Shown here in pieces: positions 17,342 to 25,837 of a DNA stretch of 59,312 nucleotides. The translations under genes were made by a program, and so were the position numbers. Every line of letters begins with the position of its first letter. Positions within the stretch are counted from its first letter, which is position 1. The stretch is from the NCBI GenBank assembly GCA_902530685.1, contig CACAAZ010000005.1:1-59312 (forward strand). The letters run 5' to 3'. The notes under the pieces were generated by a model that made no database searches, had not been told where the DNA came from, and saw nothing but the letters and a program-made list of their open reading frames with translations. The stretch comes from an uncultured Alphaproteobacteria bacterium (GTDB taxonomy: Bacteria; Pseudomonadota; Alphaproteobacteria; HIMB59; GCA-002718135).

Positions 17342-18571
17342 TTAGTTTTTTGAAATACCCTTCCAAGGCATAGGGCTAGACGGAATATCTTCTTTTAAAC
17401 CTCTTTGTATTTCTCCTTTCTTATCATACATTGGTAAAGTACATATTTCACCTTTTTGTAAAGTACCATCATCACATCTAACATCTACTATTGTGTCTGG
17501 CCCAAACTCTGCTTTATCCATATGAACTATAGCAACACCACAAACTTGAAGTGGTGACCATGTACTTGAAGTTACTATTCCAACTTTTTTATTATCAATA
17601 GAAATTTCAGAATCAACCAACGCAAAGCTATTTTCCACTCTCATACCCCATGTTAAACAATCTTTGTTTGCATTAAGTAAATAATCTCTTCCAATAAAAT
17701 CTCCTTTATTAAAATCTATAAACTTTCCTAATCCAACAGCAAATGGAGATCTGTCTCTTGTAAAATCTCTCCCTGCAGATAAAAGGCCTGCCTCAATTCT
17801 TCTACATCTAAATCCTGGAGAGGCTGTAAGGATCATTCCCATTTCTTCACCCTTACTGAGTATTAAATCCCCAATTTTTTTTGAATCATTTTCTGGTCTT
17901 AAATAAATCTCCCAACCTAGTTCATTCGTAAAACCTGTTCTACTTATAATTACTTTTTCTGATGCAATTGAAGTTTCGATCCAATCAAAGTAATTAAAAT
18001 TATTTTTTAATGGTTCATCAATTAGTTTTTCTAACAGTTTTAGAGATTTAGGGCCTTGTATTTGACTTACCCAAACATTTGGATCTTTAATTTCAACATC
18101 TAAATTTTTCGAATGAGCTTTGTACCAACTGTATAAATGTCCATCACCTTGTGCAAACCAAAATTTATTTTTTTCTAATCTCAATAATAATCCATCTGAA
18201 ATCATTCCTCCATCATGGTAGCATGCAAATTGATATGAGCATTTTCCAATTTTTACTTTTGAAATATCTCTAGGAAATATTTGTTGAAGTAAATTTTCAG
18301 CATCTGGACCAGAGATTTCATATGGATGCTCACCCGTATGACGTAAAATTATTTCTTGTCTAGCTTTCCAATACATTTCATCTGCTGTAGCATTAGATAA
18401 TTTTTCAAGAGTAAATCTACCATCGGCGTAGTTAGTATATTCTGGGTTAAGTGGTAATTCCTGATATGTAAGAGGATGTATTTTCATGGGCCTAGCCAAA
18501 TCTAAAGATCTACCAGTTTCTTTAATAACTGGCTTTACAACAAATCTGTAATTATTAACTACATTACCCAT
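17342..18571 (-). CDS. GcvT-like folate-dependent aminomethyl/methyltransferase
   Basis: This is a 409-residue member of the GcvT/DmdA/dimethylglycine-oxidase C-terminal family, which moves C1 units to tetrahydrofolate. Visible motifs are ILRHTGEHPYEISGPDA, KVKIGKCSYQFACYHDGGMISDGLLLRL, VSQIQGPKSLKLLEKL, ISRTGFTNELGWEIYL, SPGFRCRRIEAGLLSAGRDF and the C-terminal barrel ending GEICTLPMYDK. It is clearly distinct from the DmdA three genes downstream and is longer at the N-terminus by about 40 residues. There are no gcvH or gcvP genes here, so it is not the glycine cleavage T protein. The methyl donor is unknown; a methylated amine or sulfonium compound is likely from context. Confidence 0.8.
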   Translation of the reverse strand: MGNVVNNYRFVVKPVIKETGRSLDLARPMKIHPLTYQELPLNPEYTNYADGRFTLEKLSNATADEMYWKARQEIILRHTGEHPYEISGPDAENLLQQIFPRDISKVKIGKCSYQFACYHDGGMISDGLLLRLEKNKFWFAQGDGHLYSWYKAHSKNLDVEIKDPNVWVSQIQGPKSLKLLEKLIDEPLKNNFNYFDWIETSIASEKVIISRTGFTNELGWEIYLRPENDSKKIGDLILSKGEEMGMILTASPGFRCRRIEAGLLSAGRDFTRDRSPFAVGLGKFIDFNKGDFIGRDYLLNANKDCLTWGMRVENSFALVDSEISIDNKKVGIVTSSTWSPLQVCGVAIVHMDKAEFGPDTIVDVRCDDGTLQKGEICTLPMYDKKGEIQRGLKEDIPSSPMPWKGISKN

Positions 18572-18612
18572 AAAATTTACTCAATTTATCACAAAATAAT
18601 GAAAAAAAAATT

Positions 18613-19536
18613 TTAAAATAAATTCTTAATGGCTTCAATATGTCGTGGTTTTATTTCACAGCATCCACCAACTAGAGTAACACCTTCATTTAAAGAATTT
18701 AAAACAAAATTTTTATATTTTTCTTCTCCAAATTCTTCATTTCGAGTACCAAGTAACTCAACGGGATCAATATAATCATAATGTCCTTCAAAACCTTCGG
18801 AATTAAATTTTTCTTGATTACTAGTAGGCAGTTGTTTAAATAAATTCATTTTATAACCAAAAGGAAGCTTTTGTTTATTAAATATAGGAATGCTCAAATT
18901 AACGATTTCAGGTGATACGCAGGCTGATACTATGCCGCAACAATTAAATTTTTTAATAGTTTCAAAAAGTTCATTAAGACTTTCTCCAGATGGTAATTTT
19001 CCATCATAACGTAAGTGCACACCTACAAGAACTTGTTTATTAAATTCTTTTGAAGCCTCTAAAGCAATTTTTATTTCTTTGACGGAACACAAAACATCTA
19101 AGTAAAATATATCAACGTAATCTTTTAATATTTTTGCAATTTCATAAAAATAATTAAACATTGTTTCATCAGTTTCAAAATGTATTGGGGAATATGTATT
19201 ACCTTGGTTTGGTAGAGAACCTGCGAGAATAACTTTTTTATCACTTTCATTTTTTGCTTTTAATGCGAGTGCTCCAGCAGATCTTATTCCAAATTCAAAT
19301 TTATCAAGTAAATTGTATTTTTTTAATAGTCTCCTTCTAACACTAAAATTTGATGTAACGATTAATTGTGATCCTGCATTTATAAAATTTTTATGCATTT
19401 CTACTACCATTGAGTGATTATTTTCATTTAATAAAGCTTGTGCAGACCAAAGATCACCTGTTGTTTCTAAACCCATTTCAATTAAAGTTTGACCGGAACC
19501 TCCATCAAAGAGGTATTTCTTATTTTTTAAAAACAT
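18613..19536 (-). CDS. Homocysteine S-methyltransferase family protein (BHMT/MmuM type)
   Basis: This is a zinc-dependent methyltransferase of 307 residues that moves a methyl group from betaine, DMSP, S-methylmethionine or a similar donor to homocysteine. It has the N-terminal FDGGSGQTLIEMGL barrel start, the zinc cysteine C206 (GIVSACVSPE) and the C-terminal pair C292-C293 (LVGGCCEIKPRHI). Together these are the three thiolate ligands of the family. It lies between the solute-binding protein of an ABC importer and a GcvT-like protein, which fits use of an imported methyl donor. A GC-rich hairpin separates it from the binding-protein gene. The donor is not known; glycine betaine made by the carnitine route in this window is an option. 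Confidence 0.85.
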   Translation of the reverse strand: MFLKNKKYLFDGGSGQTLIEMGLETTGDLWSAQALLNENNHSMVVEMHKNFINAGSQLIVTSNFSVRRRLLKKYNLLDKFEFGIRSAGALALKAKNESDKKVILAGSLPNQGNTYSPIHFETDETMFNYFYEIAKILKDYVDIFYLDVLCSVKEIKIALEASKEFNKQVLVGVHLRYDGKLPSGESLNELFETIKKFNCCGIVSACVSPEIVNLSIPIFNKQKLPFGYKMNLFKQLPTSNQEKFNSEGFEGHYDYIDPVELLGTRNEEFGEEKYKNFVLNSLNEGVTLVGGCCEIKPRHIEAIKNLF

Positions 19537-19560
19537 TTTTTGGGAGATTAGTAGAAATAA

Positions 19561-19584
19561 TGTGGCGCATTTGAATGCGCCACA
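19561..19584 (-). terminator. GC-rich stem-loop after the solute-binding-protein gene
   Basis: A perfect 10-bp stem (TGTGGCGCAT / ATGCGCCACA) with a TTGA loop lies 16 bp past the minus-strand binding-protein stop. It stands out as GC-rich in AT-rich DNA. The sequence after it on the minus strand (TTATTTCTAC) is only weakly U-rich. It may be a partial terminator or an RNA-stabilising hairpin that keeps binding-protein mRNA more abundant than the downstream enzymes. Confidence 0.7.
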
Positions 19585-19599
19585 AAGAAAATTAATATT

Positions 19600-21228
19600 T
19601 TATGCAAACCACCAACGTTCGGAAATTTTGTTACCATCACTTTCCCAGTTTCCAGCAACATCATCTTTGTGAGCAAGTTTTTTAGAACCAGCCCCAACAT
19701 ATTGGTTAAATGCATAAACAATTGCACCACCATCGTAGTTACAAAGAGCTTGAGCTTCCCAGTACATTGATTTCCTTTTTTCAAAATCAAGTTCTGATCT
19801 TGCAGATCTAACTAATTCGTTGAAACGTTTAGTTGAATCTGTTTGAACTATATTACCCCAAGCAGCTTCATTCCACTCCGTGTCATCGGTAAACGCAGCA
19901 GACCACATCATATCTTCTGTAGGTCTTCCACCCCAAGAACTCATACTAAATCCTTTGGTGTTCCATACGTTACTCCAATATCCATCTTCAGGCTCTTTCT
20001 TAACTCGAAGATCGATGCCACACTCTTGAGCAGAAGCGGCAATTAAGTTAGTTGCATCTGTACAACCTGCATAAGGTACTTCAGAAGTACTAATTTCAAT
20101 TGGACCACTCACACCTGATTTCTTCCAGTGATATGCAGCTTTATCAGCATCAAACTCTCTTTGCTCTAAAGCGCTATTATGGAATGGGTGAGCTGTTGCA
20201 ATCGGATGATCATTACCTAATGAACCATATCCAAGCATGATCTTATCAACGATTTCTTGTCTTTTAATTGCAAACTTCATTGCCATACGAACATCAAAGT
20301 TATCAAATGGTGGAACATTTAATCTCATTGGAGCCGTATAGTGAGCATAACCAGATGCCGCAGTAATTTCTACATTAGGATCTCTAGTTAATAAATTTGC
20401 AGTTCTTAGATCAACACCGTTCATCCAATCAATTTCACCGTTTAATAATGCTGCTTGTCTTGTAGCAGGATCATTAATTCCGATTACTTCAACTGAATCA
20501 AAGTGAGCAACGCTATCACCTTTGAAATAATTTGGATTTCTTTTTCCAAATTTTGCACCAACACCAGGATTGAATTCATCCATAATATATGGACCAGTTC
20601 CAATTGTAGATTGTGCATCTACAACTCCATCCTTAGTTGGTTTAATCATTATATGATAGTCAGTTGTAATCGCTGGCCAGTCTGCATTTGCTCCCTTAAG
20701 TTTAAATATAACTCTATTAGCACCATCAGCTGAGATCGTATCAATTTGTGATAATAAACCCCCAGCTGCTGAAGCAGTGTCTGGATTCATATGATACTGA
20801 TAGTTAAGTACAACATCCTCAGCAGTCATTGATTTACCATTGTGGAATTCAACACCTTTACGAAGATTATATACCCAAGTTTGAGCATCATCTGATTCAA
20901 TTGACTCAGCAAGTTCAGGTACAATACTATGATCAGAATCAACAACTGTTAAACAGTTTTGATATGACCATGCAGTAGCTTGCATGAACGAGCTTTGATA
21001 AGTTGTAGGATCAAGTGTATCTGTTGTATCAGCTGCACCATTACCCCATCTAAAATGTCCGCCTTTTTTTGGAGTAGCAGCAACAGCTTTGTCAGCTAGT
21101 GACAGAGCTATTGGTAGAGTTACACCAGTTGCAAGAACAGACATCATGAACTGTCTTCTGTCAATTAGCCCTTTGGTGAGCTTTGAAGACTGCTCTTTAA
21201 TATATTTGTCTATTTTCTTATCTTTCAT
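19600..21228 (-). CDS. ABC transporter periplasmic solute-binding protein, family 5 (peptide/opine/nickel type), Tat signal
   Basis: This 542-residue binding protein captures a solute in the periplasm for the importer encoded divergently at 21420-24938. The N-terminus carries a twin-arginine signal (DRRQFMMSVLATG, R24-R25), a hydrophobic stretch and a likely AVA cleavage site near residue 50. SBP_bac_5 features follow, including VPELAESIESDDAQTWVYNL, LRKGVEFHNGKSMTAEDVV and GTGPYIMDEF. Family 5 proteins bind peptides, opines, glutathione, nickel or other large ligands; here the ligand is unknown. It is the first gene of the minus-strand catabolic operon and has a strong GGGAGG ribosome site 4 bp before ATG 21228. 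Its base composition is somewhat less AT-rich than its neighbours, as is common for highly expressed genes. Confidence 0.9.
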   Translation of the reverse strand: MKDKKIDKYIKEQSSKLTKGLIDRRQFMMSVLATGVTLPIALSLADKAVAATPKKGGHFRWGNGAADTTDTLDPTTYQSSFMQATAWSYQNCLTVVDSDHSIVPELAESIESDDAQTWVYNLRKGVEFHNGKSMTAEDVVLNYQYHMNPDTASAAGGLLSQIDTISADGANRVIFKLKGANADWPAITTDYHIMIKPTKDGVVDAQSTIGTGPYIMDEFNPGVGAKFGKRNPNYFKGDSVAHFDSVEVIGINDPATRQAALLNGEIDWMNGVDLRTANLLTRDPNVEITAASGYAHYTAPMRLNVPPFDNFDVRMAMKFAIKRQEIVDKIMLGYGSLGNDHPIATAHPFHNSALEQREFDADKAAYHWKKSGVSGPIEISTSEVPYAGCTDATNLIAASAQECGIDLRVKKEPEDGYWSNVWNTKGFSMSSWGGRPTEDMMWSAAFTDDTEWNEAAWGNIVQTDSTKRFNELVRSARSELDFEKRKSMYWEAQALCNYDGGAIVYAFNQYVGAGSKKLAHKDDVAGNWESDGNKISERWWFA

Positions 21229-21244
21229 TTGTCCTCCCTTTTAT

Positions 21245-21270
21245 TGAACAAAAACCTGTGTTTTTGTTCA
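21245..21270. promoter_or_regulatory. Perfect palindrome in the divergent transporter promoter region
   Basis: An inverted repeat with 11-bp arms (TGAACAAAAAC / GTTTTTGTTCA) and a 4-bp centre (CTGT) ends 17 bp before the binding-protein ATG, next to its ribosome site. It could be an operator for a dimeric regulator or, as RNA, a hairpin just upstream of the ribosome site. It lies in the 191-bp gap between the two halves of the transporter. The regulator is unknown. Confidence 0.65.
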
Positions 21271-21419
21271 TAATTTCTAGAAATTTAACAAAAAACAAAC
21301 TTAAGTTAATTAACATACAAACATATAAATTATTTAAATTCAACGGATAATTTATTAAATTTAGGTTGCATAATGGTCTAATTAAGTAATAACGAAATTA
21401 AAATATATAGGAGGACAAT

Positions 21420-22418
21420 ATTAGCCAAATTCATCCGATATTTAGAACAATTTTCTTAAGAATTGGCCTTGGATTAATTACTGTATTTGCTTTTTCAGTA
21501 ATTATTTTCAGTTGTTTTTCTTTTTTGCCAGGAGATTTTGCAACTGAGATTCTCGGTCAATCAGCTACAAAATCCTCTGTAGAGGCTCTTAGATCAGAAT
21601 TAGGTTTAGATAAACACCCAATCCCAAGATATTTTGAATGGTTGTCCAATGTATTTCAAGGAGATTTTGGAAGCTCTTTCTCAGGAAGGTCTAAAGTACA
21701 AGGCGACCAAGGAGATAGATCAAGACTTGTTGTTGAACTAATTATTCCCAGACTGAAAAATACACTTTTTTTAACTGGAGTTAGTGCCCTTGTTGCTATT
21801 CCACTTGCATTACTTCTAGGTATTTCAGCTGCCTTATACAGAAATAGTGTTTATGATAGATCAGCAACTGGTTTTAGTTTGATTACTGTTTCTTCACCAG
21901 AGTTTTTTACTGGTTATATTTTTATACTTTTATTAGCTACCTTATTTCCAGTTTTTCCCACCATAGCAAATGTCAATGAAGACACATCCTTAATTGATAG
22001 GTTTTATTTAACTGCTTTACCTGTTTTTACTTTAACACTTGTCACAATGGGTCATATGATGAGAATGACTCGTTCAGCAATAATAAATATTTTATCTAGT
22101 GAATATATTGAAATGGCAAAATTATCTGGTGCTACCAGATATGAAGTAATTGTAAAACACGCCTTACCTAATGCCTGGGCTCCAATTGCTCAAGTAATAA
22201 CTATTAATCTTGCCTACATGTTAATTGGCTCAGTTGTAGTTGAGTTTGTATTTAATTATCAAGGAATAGGAAGACTAATGGTTGGATCTGTTTATAATAG
22301 AGATATTCCAGTTGTTCAGGCTTGCGCTTTAATATTTGCATCAACTTATGTTATTTTAAATCTACTTGCTGATCTAATTGGCATAATTTCAAACCCTAGA
22401 CTTTTGTATCCAAAATGA
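21420..22418 (+). CDS. ABC transporter permease (DppB/OppB type), apparent ATT start codon
   Basis: This is an inner-membrane permease of the peptide/opine/nickel importer, 332 residues. The first membrane helix (GLGLITVFAFSVIIFSCFSF) and the usual following PGD motif are only complete if translation begins near 21420. The frame opens after a TAG at 21408-21410 and has no ATG, GTG or TTG until the TTG at 21525, which would delete helix 1. A perfect AGGAGG at 21409-21414 sits 5 bp before ATT 21420, so ATT is the probable start. Later features include PRYFEWL near residue 80, six helices and the EAA-type loop (YIEMAKLSGATRYEVIVKHALPN). It overlaps the next permease by 4 bp. An ATG-to-ATT sequence error is the alternative. 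Confidence 0.85.
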   Translation: MSQIHPIFRTIFLRIGLGLITVFAFSVIIFSCFSFLPGDFATEILGQSATKSSVEALRSELGLDKHPIPRYFEWLSNVFQGDFGSSFSGRSKVQGDQGDRSRLVVELIIPRLKNTLFLTGVSALVAIPLALLLGISAALYRNSVYDRSATGFSLITVSSPEFFTGYIFILLLATLFPVFPTIANVNEDTSLIDRFYLTALPVFTLTLVTMGHMMRMTRSAIINILSSEYIEMAKLSGATRYEVIVKHALPNAWAPIAQVITINLAYMLIGSVVVEFVFNYQGIGRLMVGSVYNRDIPVVQACALIFASTYVILNLLADLIGIISNPRLLYPK

Positions 22419-23338
22419 GTGATAGTACACAATCATATTCAGCAAAAGGTGAAGTTAGTAATATAACTAAAAGAAGAACTAGATTTGAGAGAATAAAAAT
22501 AGCATTTTCTAAAGCTCCTTTATCTGCTTGGTTTGGAATGATTGTACTTTCTATTTATCTTTTTGCTGCATTCTTTGCTCCATTTATTGCACCTCATGGT
22601 GAAGCAGAAGTTTTCCCAGTTGCGTACGCGCCATGGGGAGGAGAACACTTATTGGGTACAGATCAAATAGGAAGAGACATTCTTTCTAGATTAATCTTTG
22701 CTTCAAGAAATACACTAGGAATTTGTTTCTTAGCCTGTTCTATCGCTTTAATTATAGGAACAATATTTGGAATAATTGCAGCAATAGATAGAAGTTATAT
22801 CGATCAAATCTTAAGCAGATCAATTGATACTTTAATGGCAATTCCTGTAATGATTTTTACTTTTATTCTTTTATCAGTTTTTGGACCAAGTAATTTGAAT
22901 TTAATTTTAATTTTAGGGGTATTAGAATCTACAAGATTTTTTAGAATTTCAAGATCTGTAGCTGTTGGTCAAGTTGTATTAGAATATGTTGAGGTAGCTA
23001 AATTAAGAGGAGAAAAACTTTCATATATTATTTTTAGAGAAATTCTTCCAAATATAGCATCTCCTTTGATAGTAGAATTTGGAGTAAGATTTATCTTTAT
23101 TATTTTCACTGTTTCAAGTTTAAGTTTTTTAGGATTAGGCATACAGCCACCAGCAGCTGATTGGGCTGCTATGGTGAGAGAAAATGCAATATTAATTCAA
23201 TATGCCCAATATGATATTACCGCAGGATTAACTCCACTAATACCTGCTGCAATAATTGCATTATTAGCTCTTGCAATTAACTTCGTAATTGATTGGTATT
23301 TGTATATTACAAGCGGTTTAAAAGATGACATCAAATAA
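22415..23338 (+). CDS. ABC transporter permease (DppC/OppC type)
   Basis: This is the second inner-membrane permease of the importer, 307 residues. A cytoplasmic N-terminal tail (about 40 residues) is followed by helix 1 (FGMIVLSIYLFAAFFAPFIA), the GTDQIGRDILSRLIFASRNTL motif typical of DppC proteins, and the EAA loop EVAKLRGEKLSYIIFREILPN. It starts in an ATGA overlap with the first permease and overlaps the ATPase gene by 14 bp, so translation of all three is coupled. It would pair with the partner permease to form the membrane channel. Confidence 0.92.
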   Translation: MSDSTQSYSAKGEVSNITKRRTRFERIKIAFSKAPLSAWFGMIVLSIYLFAAFFAPFIAPHGEAEVFPVAYAPWGGEHLLGTDQIGRDILSRLIFASRNTLGICFLACSIALIIGTIFGIIAAIDRSYIDQILSRSIDTLMAIPVMIFTFILLSVFGPSNLNLILILGVLESTRFFRISRSVAVGQVVLEYVEVAKLRGEKLSYIIFREILPNIASPLIVEFGVRFIFIIFTVSSLSFLGLGIQPPAADWAAMVRENAILIQYAQYDITAGLTPLIPAAIIALLALAINFVIDWYLYITSGLKDDIK

Positions 23339-24938
23339 TAAAAAAGAACTTCTTTTGGAAATGAAGAATATTCATATTGATGGATTTTCAGATGAGAGGT
23401 GGCATAAAATATTAAAAGGTGTTGATTTAAATTTATACAGAGGTGAGATTTTAGGTTTAATTGGAGAAAGTGGTGCTGGAAAATCGACTATGGGAAAAGC
23501 AGCAATGGGTTATACTCAACCAGGTTGCAAAATTATTAAAGGTGAAATATTTTTTAATGGTACAGATCTTGCTAAGCTCACAGAATTTGAAAAAAGAAAA
23601 ATCTGGGGTACTAAAATTTCATATGTTGCACAATCTGCAGCAGCATCTTTTAATCCTGCACACAGATTAATGGATCAAACAATTAGTGCAGCTAATAGAG
23701 CAAAAATAAATCCTACTGACTTATTAAGAAAAGATGCAGTCCAACTTTATGAATCACTACAACTACCAGATGCTAAAAATATTGGAGAGAGATATCCCCA
23801 TCAAGTCTCTGGCGGTCAATTACAAAGAATTATGACTGCTATGGCTATGTCGCCAAGACCAGAACTTATAATTTTTGATGAACCAACAACTGCACTTGAT
23901 GTTACTACTCAAGTTGAAGTTCTGTCTGCTATGAGATCAATAGTAGATAAATTTAATACTGCTGCAATTTATATTACACATGATTTAGCTGTAGTTGCTC
24001 AAATGGCTGATAGAATTAAGGTTCTTAGATATGGAGAAGAAGTTGAAGAGTCTGAGACAAGAGAGATGCTCTCAAATCCTAAAGAAGAATATACCAAATC
24101 ACTATGGTCAGTAAGATCACTAATCAAGCCTGAAGAAACAAACAATGATTATATGTTGTCAATTAAAAATATTGATGCAGCTTATGGATCATCAAAAGTT
24201 TTGCATGATGTTTCTGTTAATATTCCTAGAGGTAAAACAGTAGCAATAGTTGGAGAAAGTGGATCAGGAAAATCAACAACTGCTAGAGTAATAACGGGCC
24301 TACTACCTCAAACCAAAGGAGAAATTATTTTTGATGGAAAAAAATTATCCCCTAAACTTGAGCAAAGATCAAAAGAAGAATTAAGAAGAATTCAAATAAT
24401 TTTTCAAATGCCTGATACTGCAATGAATCCTAAACAAACTGTTGATGAAATTATTGGAAGACCAATTGAATTTTACCATGGAGTAAAAGGAAAAGAACGT
24501 GAGACTAAAGTAATTGAGTTGTTGAAAATGATTGAACTAGATGAAACGTTTTTAGATAGATTGCCATCTGAATTATCAGGAGGCCAAAAACAAAGAATTT
24601 GTATAGCTAGAGCTTTAGCCGCTAATCCAGATCTAATTATTTGTGATGAGGTTACTTCAGCATTGGATCAAATTGTTCAAGAAGGAATTTTAAAACTGTT
24701 ACAAAAACTTCAAAAAGATCTTGGTGTAACTTATATTTTTATAACTCACGATATTGCCACTGTTAAAGCCATTTCGGATGAAATAGTTGTTATGTATCAA
24801 GGTAAAGTAGTTGAGCAAGGCTTAAAAAGTAAAATTTTAAACCCTCCACATCCTGATTATACTGAGTTATTATTATCTTCAGTTCCAGAAATGGATCCTG
24901 ATTGGCTAACAAATCTTTTAAATAAAAGATCAAACTAA
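23325..24938 (+). CDS. Fused dual ABC ATPase (DppD-DppF type)
   Basis: Two ATP-binding domains are joined in one 537-residue chain, powering the importer. Domain 1 has Walker A GESGAGKST at residues 47-55, signature SGGQLQRI and Walker B LIIFDEPTTALD. Domain 2 has Walker A GESGSGKST at about 310-318, signature SGGQKQRICIARAL and Walker B LIICDEVTSALD, with an H-loop (FITHD). Each half ends in the short extension typical of oligopeptide transporters. The fusion replaces separate D and F subunits. It starts 14 bp inside the upstream permease gene. The transporter thus comprises this ATPase, two permeases and the divergently encoded Tat-exported binding protein. Confidence 0.93.
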   Translation: MTSNNKKELLLEMKNIHIDGFSDERWHKILKGVDLNLYRGEILGLIGESGAGKSTMGKAAMGYTQPGCKIIKGEIFFNGTDLAKLTEFEKRKIWGTKISYVAQSAAASFNPAHRLMDQTISAANRAKINPTDLLRKDAVQLYESLQLPDAKNIGERYPHQVSGGQLQRIMTAMAMSPRPELIIFDEPTTALDVTTQVEVLSAMRSIVDKFNTAAIYITHDLAVVAQMADRIKVLRYGEEVEESETREMLSNPKEEYTKSLWSVRSLIKPEETNNDYMLSIKNIDAAYGSSKVLHDVSVNIPRGKTVAIVGESGSGKSTTARVITGLLPQTKGEIIFDGKKLSPKLEQRSKEELRRIQIIFQMPDTAMNPKQTVDEIIGRPIEFYHGVKGKERETKVIELLKMIELDETFLDRLPSELSGGQKQRICIARALAANPDLIICDEVTSALDQIVQEGILKLLQKLQKDLGVTYIFITHDIATVKAISDEIVVMYQGKVVEQGLKSKILNPPHPDYTELLLSSVPEMDPDWLTNLLNKRSN

Positions 24939-24992
24939 TTAATCAAATTAAAAATACTTGAAAATATTTTAAATTTATTATTTAAATTTTTT

Positions 24993-25835
24993 GTGAAAAA
25001 AATTTCTAAATTAGATGAGTATTTATTTGATCTTAATGGATACTTAATTATTAAAAATGCTTTAAGTATAAAAGAACTTATTAATTTAAATAAAATTTTG
25101 GATGATTTAAAAAACTTAGGTAATAAACAGTGGGCCGGTCATGTTCATGGTCATAATTACGGAGGTAAGGAGGGCTTAAATCTTCAACAAATTTATGAAG
25201 CAGGAAAGCCTTTTGAAAATTTAATTGACCATCCTTCATGGATTAATCACATGTTACATTTTGTAGGAGGTAAAGGCTCTTTTGACCACACTCATGGTCC
25301 ATTATTTATTGATGAGAACTTTGCAAATATTAGAGGCCCAGGTGAGGCTATCGGCATACATTCTGGCAACCATGAAGGCCTACAAAGAAATCATTATAGA
25401 TTTCAAAATGGAAAATTTCATTGTGCACAAGTAAATATTTTATTAGCTTTGAATGATATTGGTCCAGGTGATGGCGGAACTGTTGTAATACCTGCATCAC
25501 ATAAATCTAACATAGAGCATCCAGAATTTAGAGAAAACAAGATGTTAAAAGGAGGTAAAGTATCATCAGCAGATGGAATGACTGCATCTATTGAGGTTCA
25601 TTTAAAAGCAGGTGATGGACTTTTATTTGTAGACTCATTATGTCATGGTTCAGCAAAAAGAGTTAATAATGGAGAAAGAAGAATTGTTGTATACAGGTAT
25701 GGACCCTCTTGGGGATTTTTTCGTCACCCGTATCGCCCATCAGCTCAATTACTTAAAAGATTATCTAAGTTCCAAAAAAGTATTGTGATGCCTCATGAAA
25801 AGGTTTTAACTCCTTCTAATAAAAATTCTTGTTGA
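24993..25835 (+). CDS. Phytanoyl-CoA dioxygenase (PhyH) family oxygenase with HxG in place of HxD
   Basis: This is a 280-residue cupin-type Fe(II)/2-oxoglutarate oxygenase, read from GTG 24993. The C-terminal half shows the PhyH pattern: LNDIGPGDGGTVVIPASHKS, GDGLLFVDSLCHGSAKR (H218) and NNGERRIVVYRYG with the 2-oxoglutarate arginine. The expected first iron motif HxD reads H123-S-G125 (GEAIGIHSGNHEG), so the carboxylate ligand appears absent. HxA/HxG motifs are known in iron halogenases (SyrB2, WelO5), but some large bacterial PhyH subfamilies also carry HGG-like motifs of unknown meaning. It lies 54 bp after the transporter ATPase and starts a run of four genes ending in a GMC oxidoreductase. 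The substrate is unknown. Confidence 0.8.
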   Translation: MKKISKLDEYLFDLNGYLIIKNALSIKELINLNKILDDLKNLGNKQWAGHVHGHNYGGKEGLNLQQIYEAGKPFENLIDHPSWINHMLHFVGGKGSFDHTHGPLFIDENFANIRGPGEAIGIHSGNHEGLQRNHYRFQNGKFHCAQVNILLALNDIGPGDGGTVVIPASHKSNIEHPEFRENKMLKGGKVSSADGMTASIEVHLKAGDGLLFVDSLCHGSAKRVNNGERRIVVYRYGPSWGFFRHPYRPSAQLLKRLSKFQKSIVMPHEKVLTPSNKNSC

Positions 25836-25837
25836 TT

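Noticed and set aside
19537-19600. SAM or glycine riboswitch upstream of the homocysteine methyltransferase gene
   Set aside because: Only a simple 10-bp hairpin is present; no conserved riboswitch core is recognisable and the space is too short.
21525-21560. TTG at 21525 as the start of the first permease
   Set aside because: It would delete the first transmembrane helix and ignores the perfect AGGAGG upstream; no good ribosome site precedes it.
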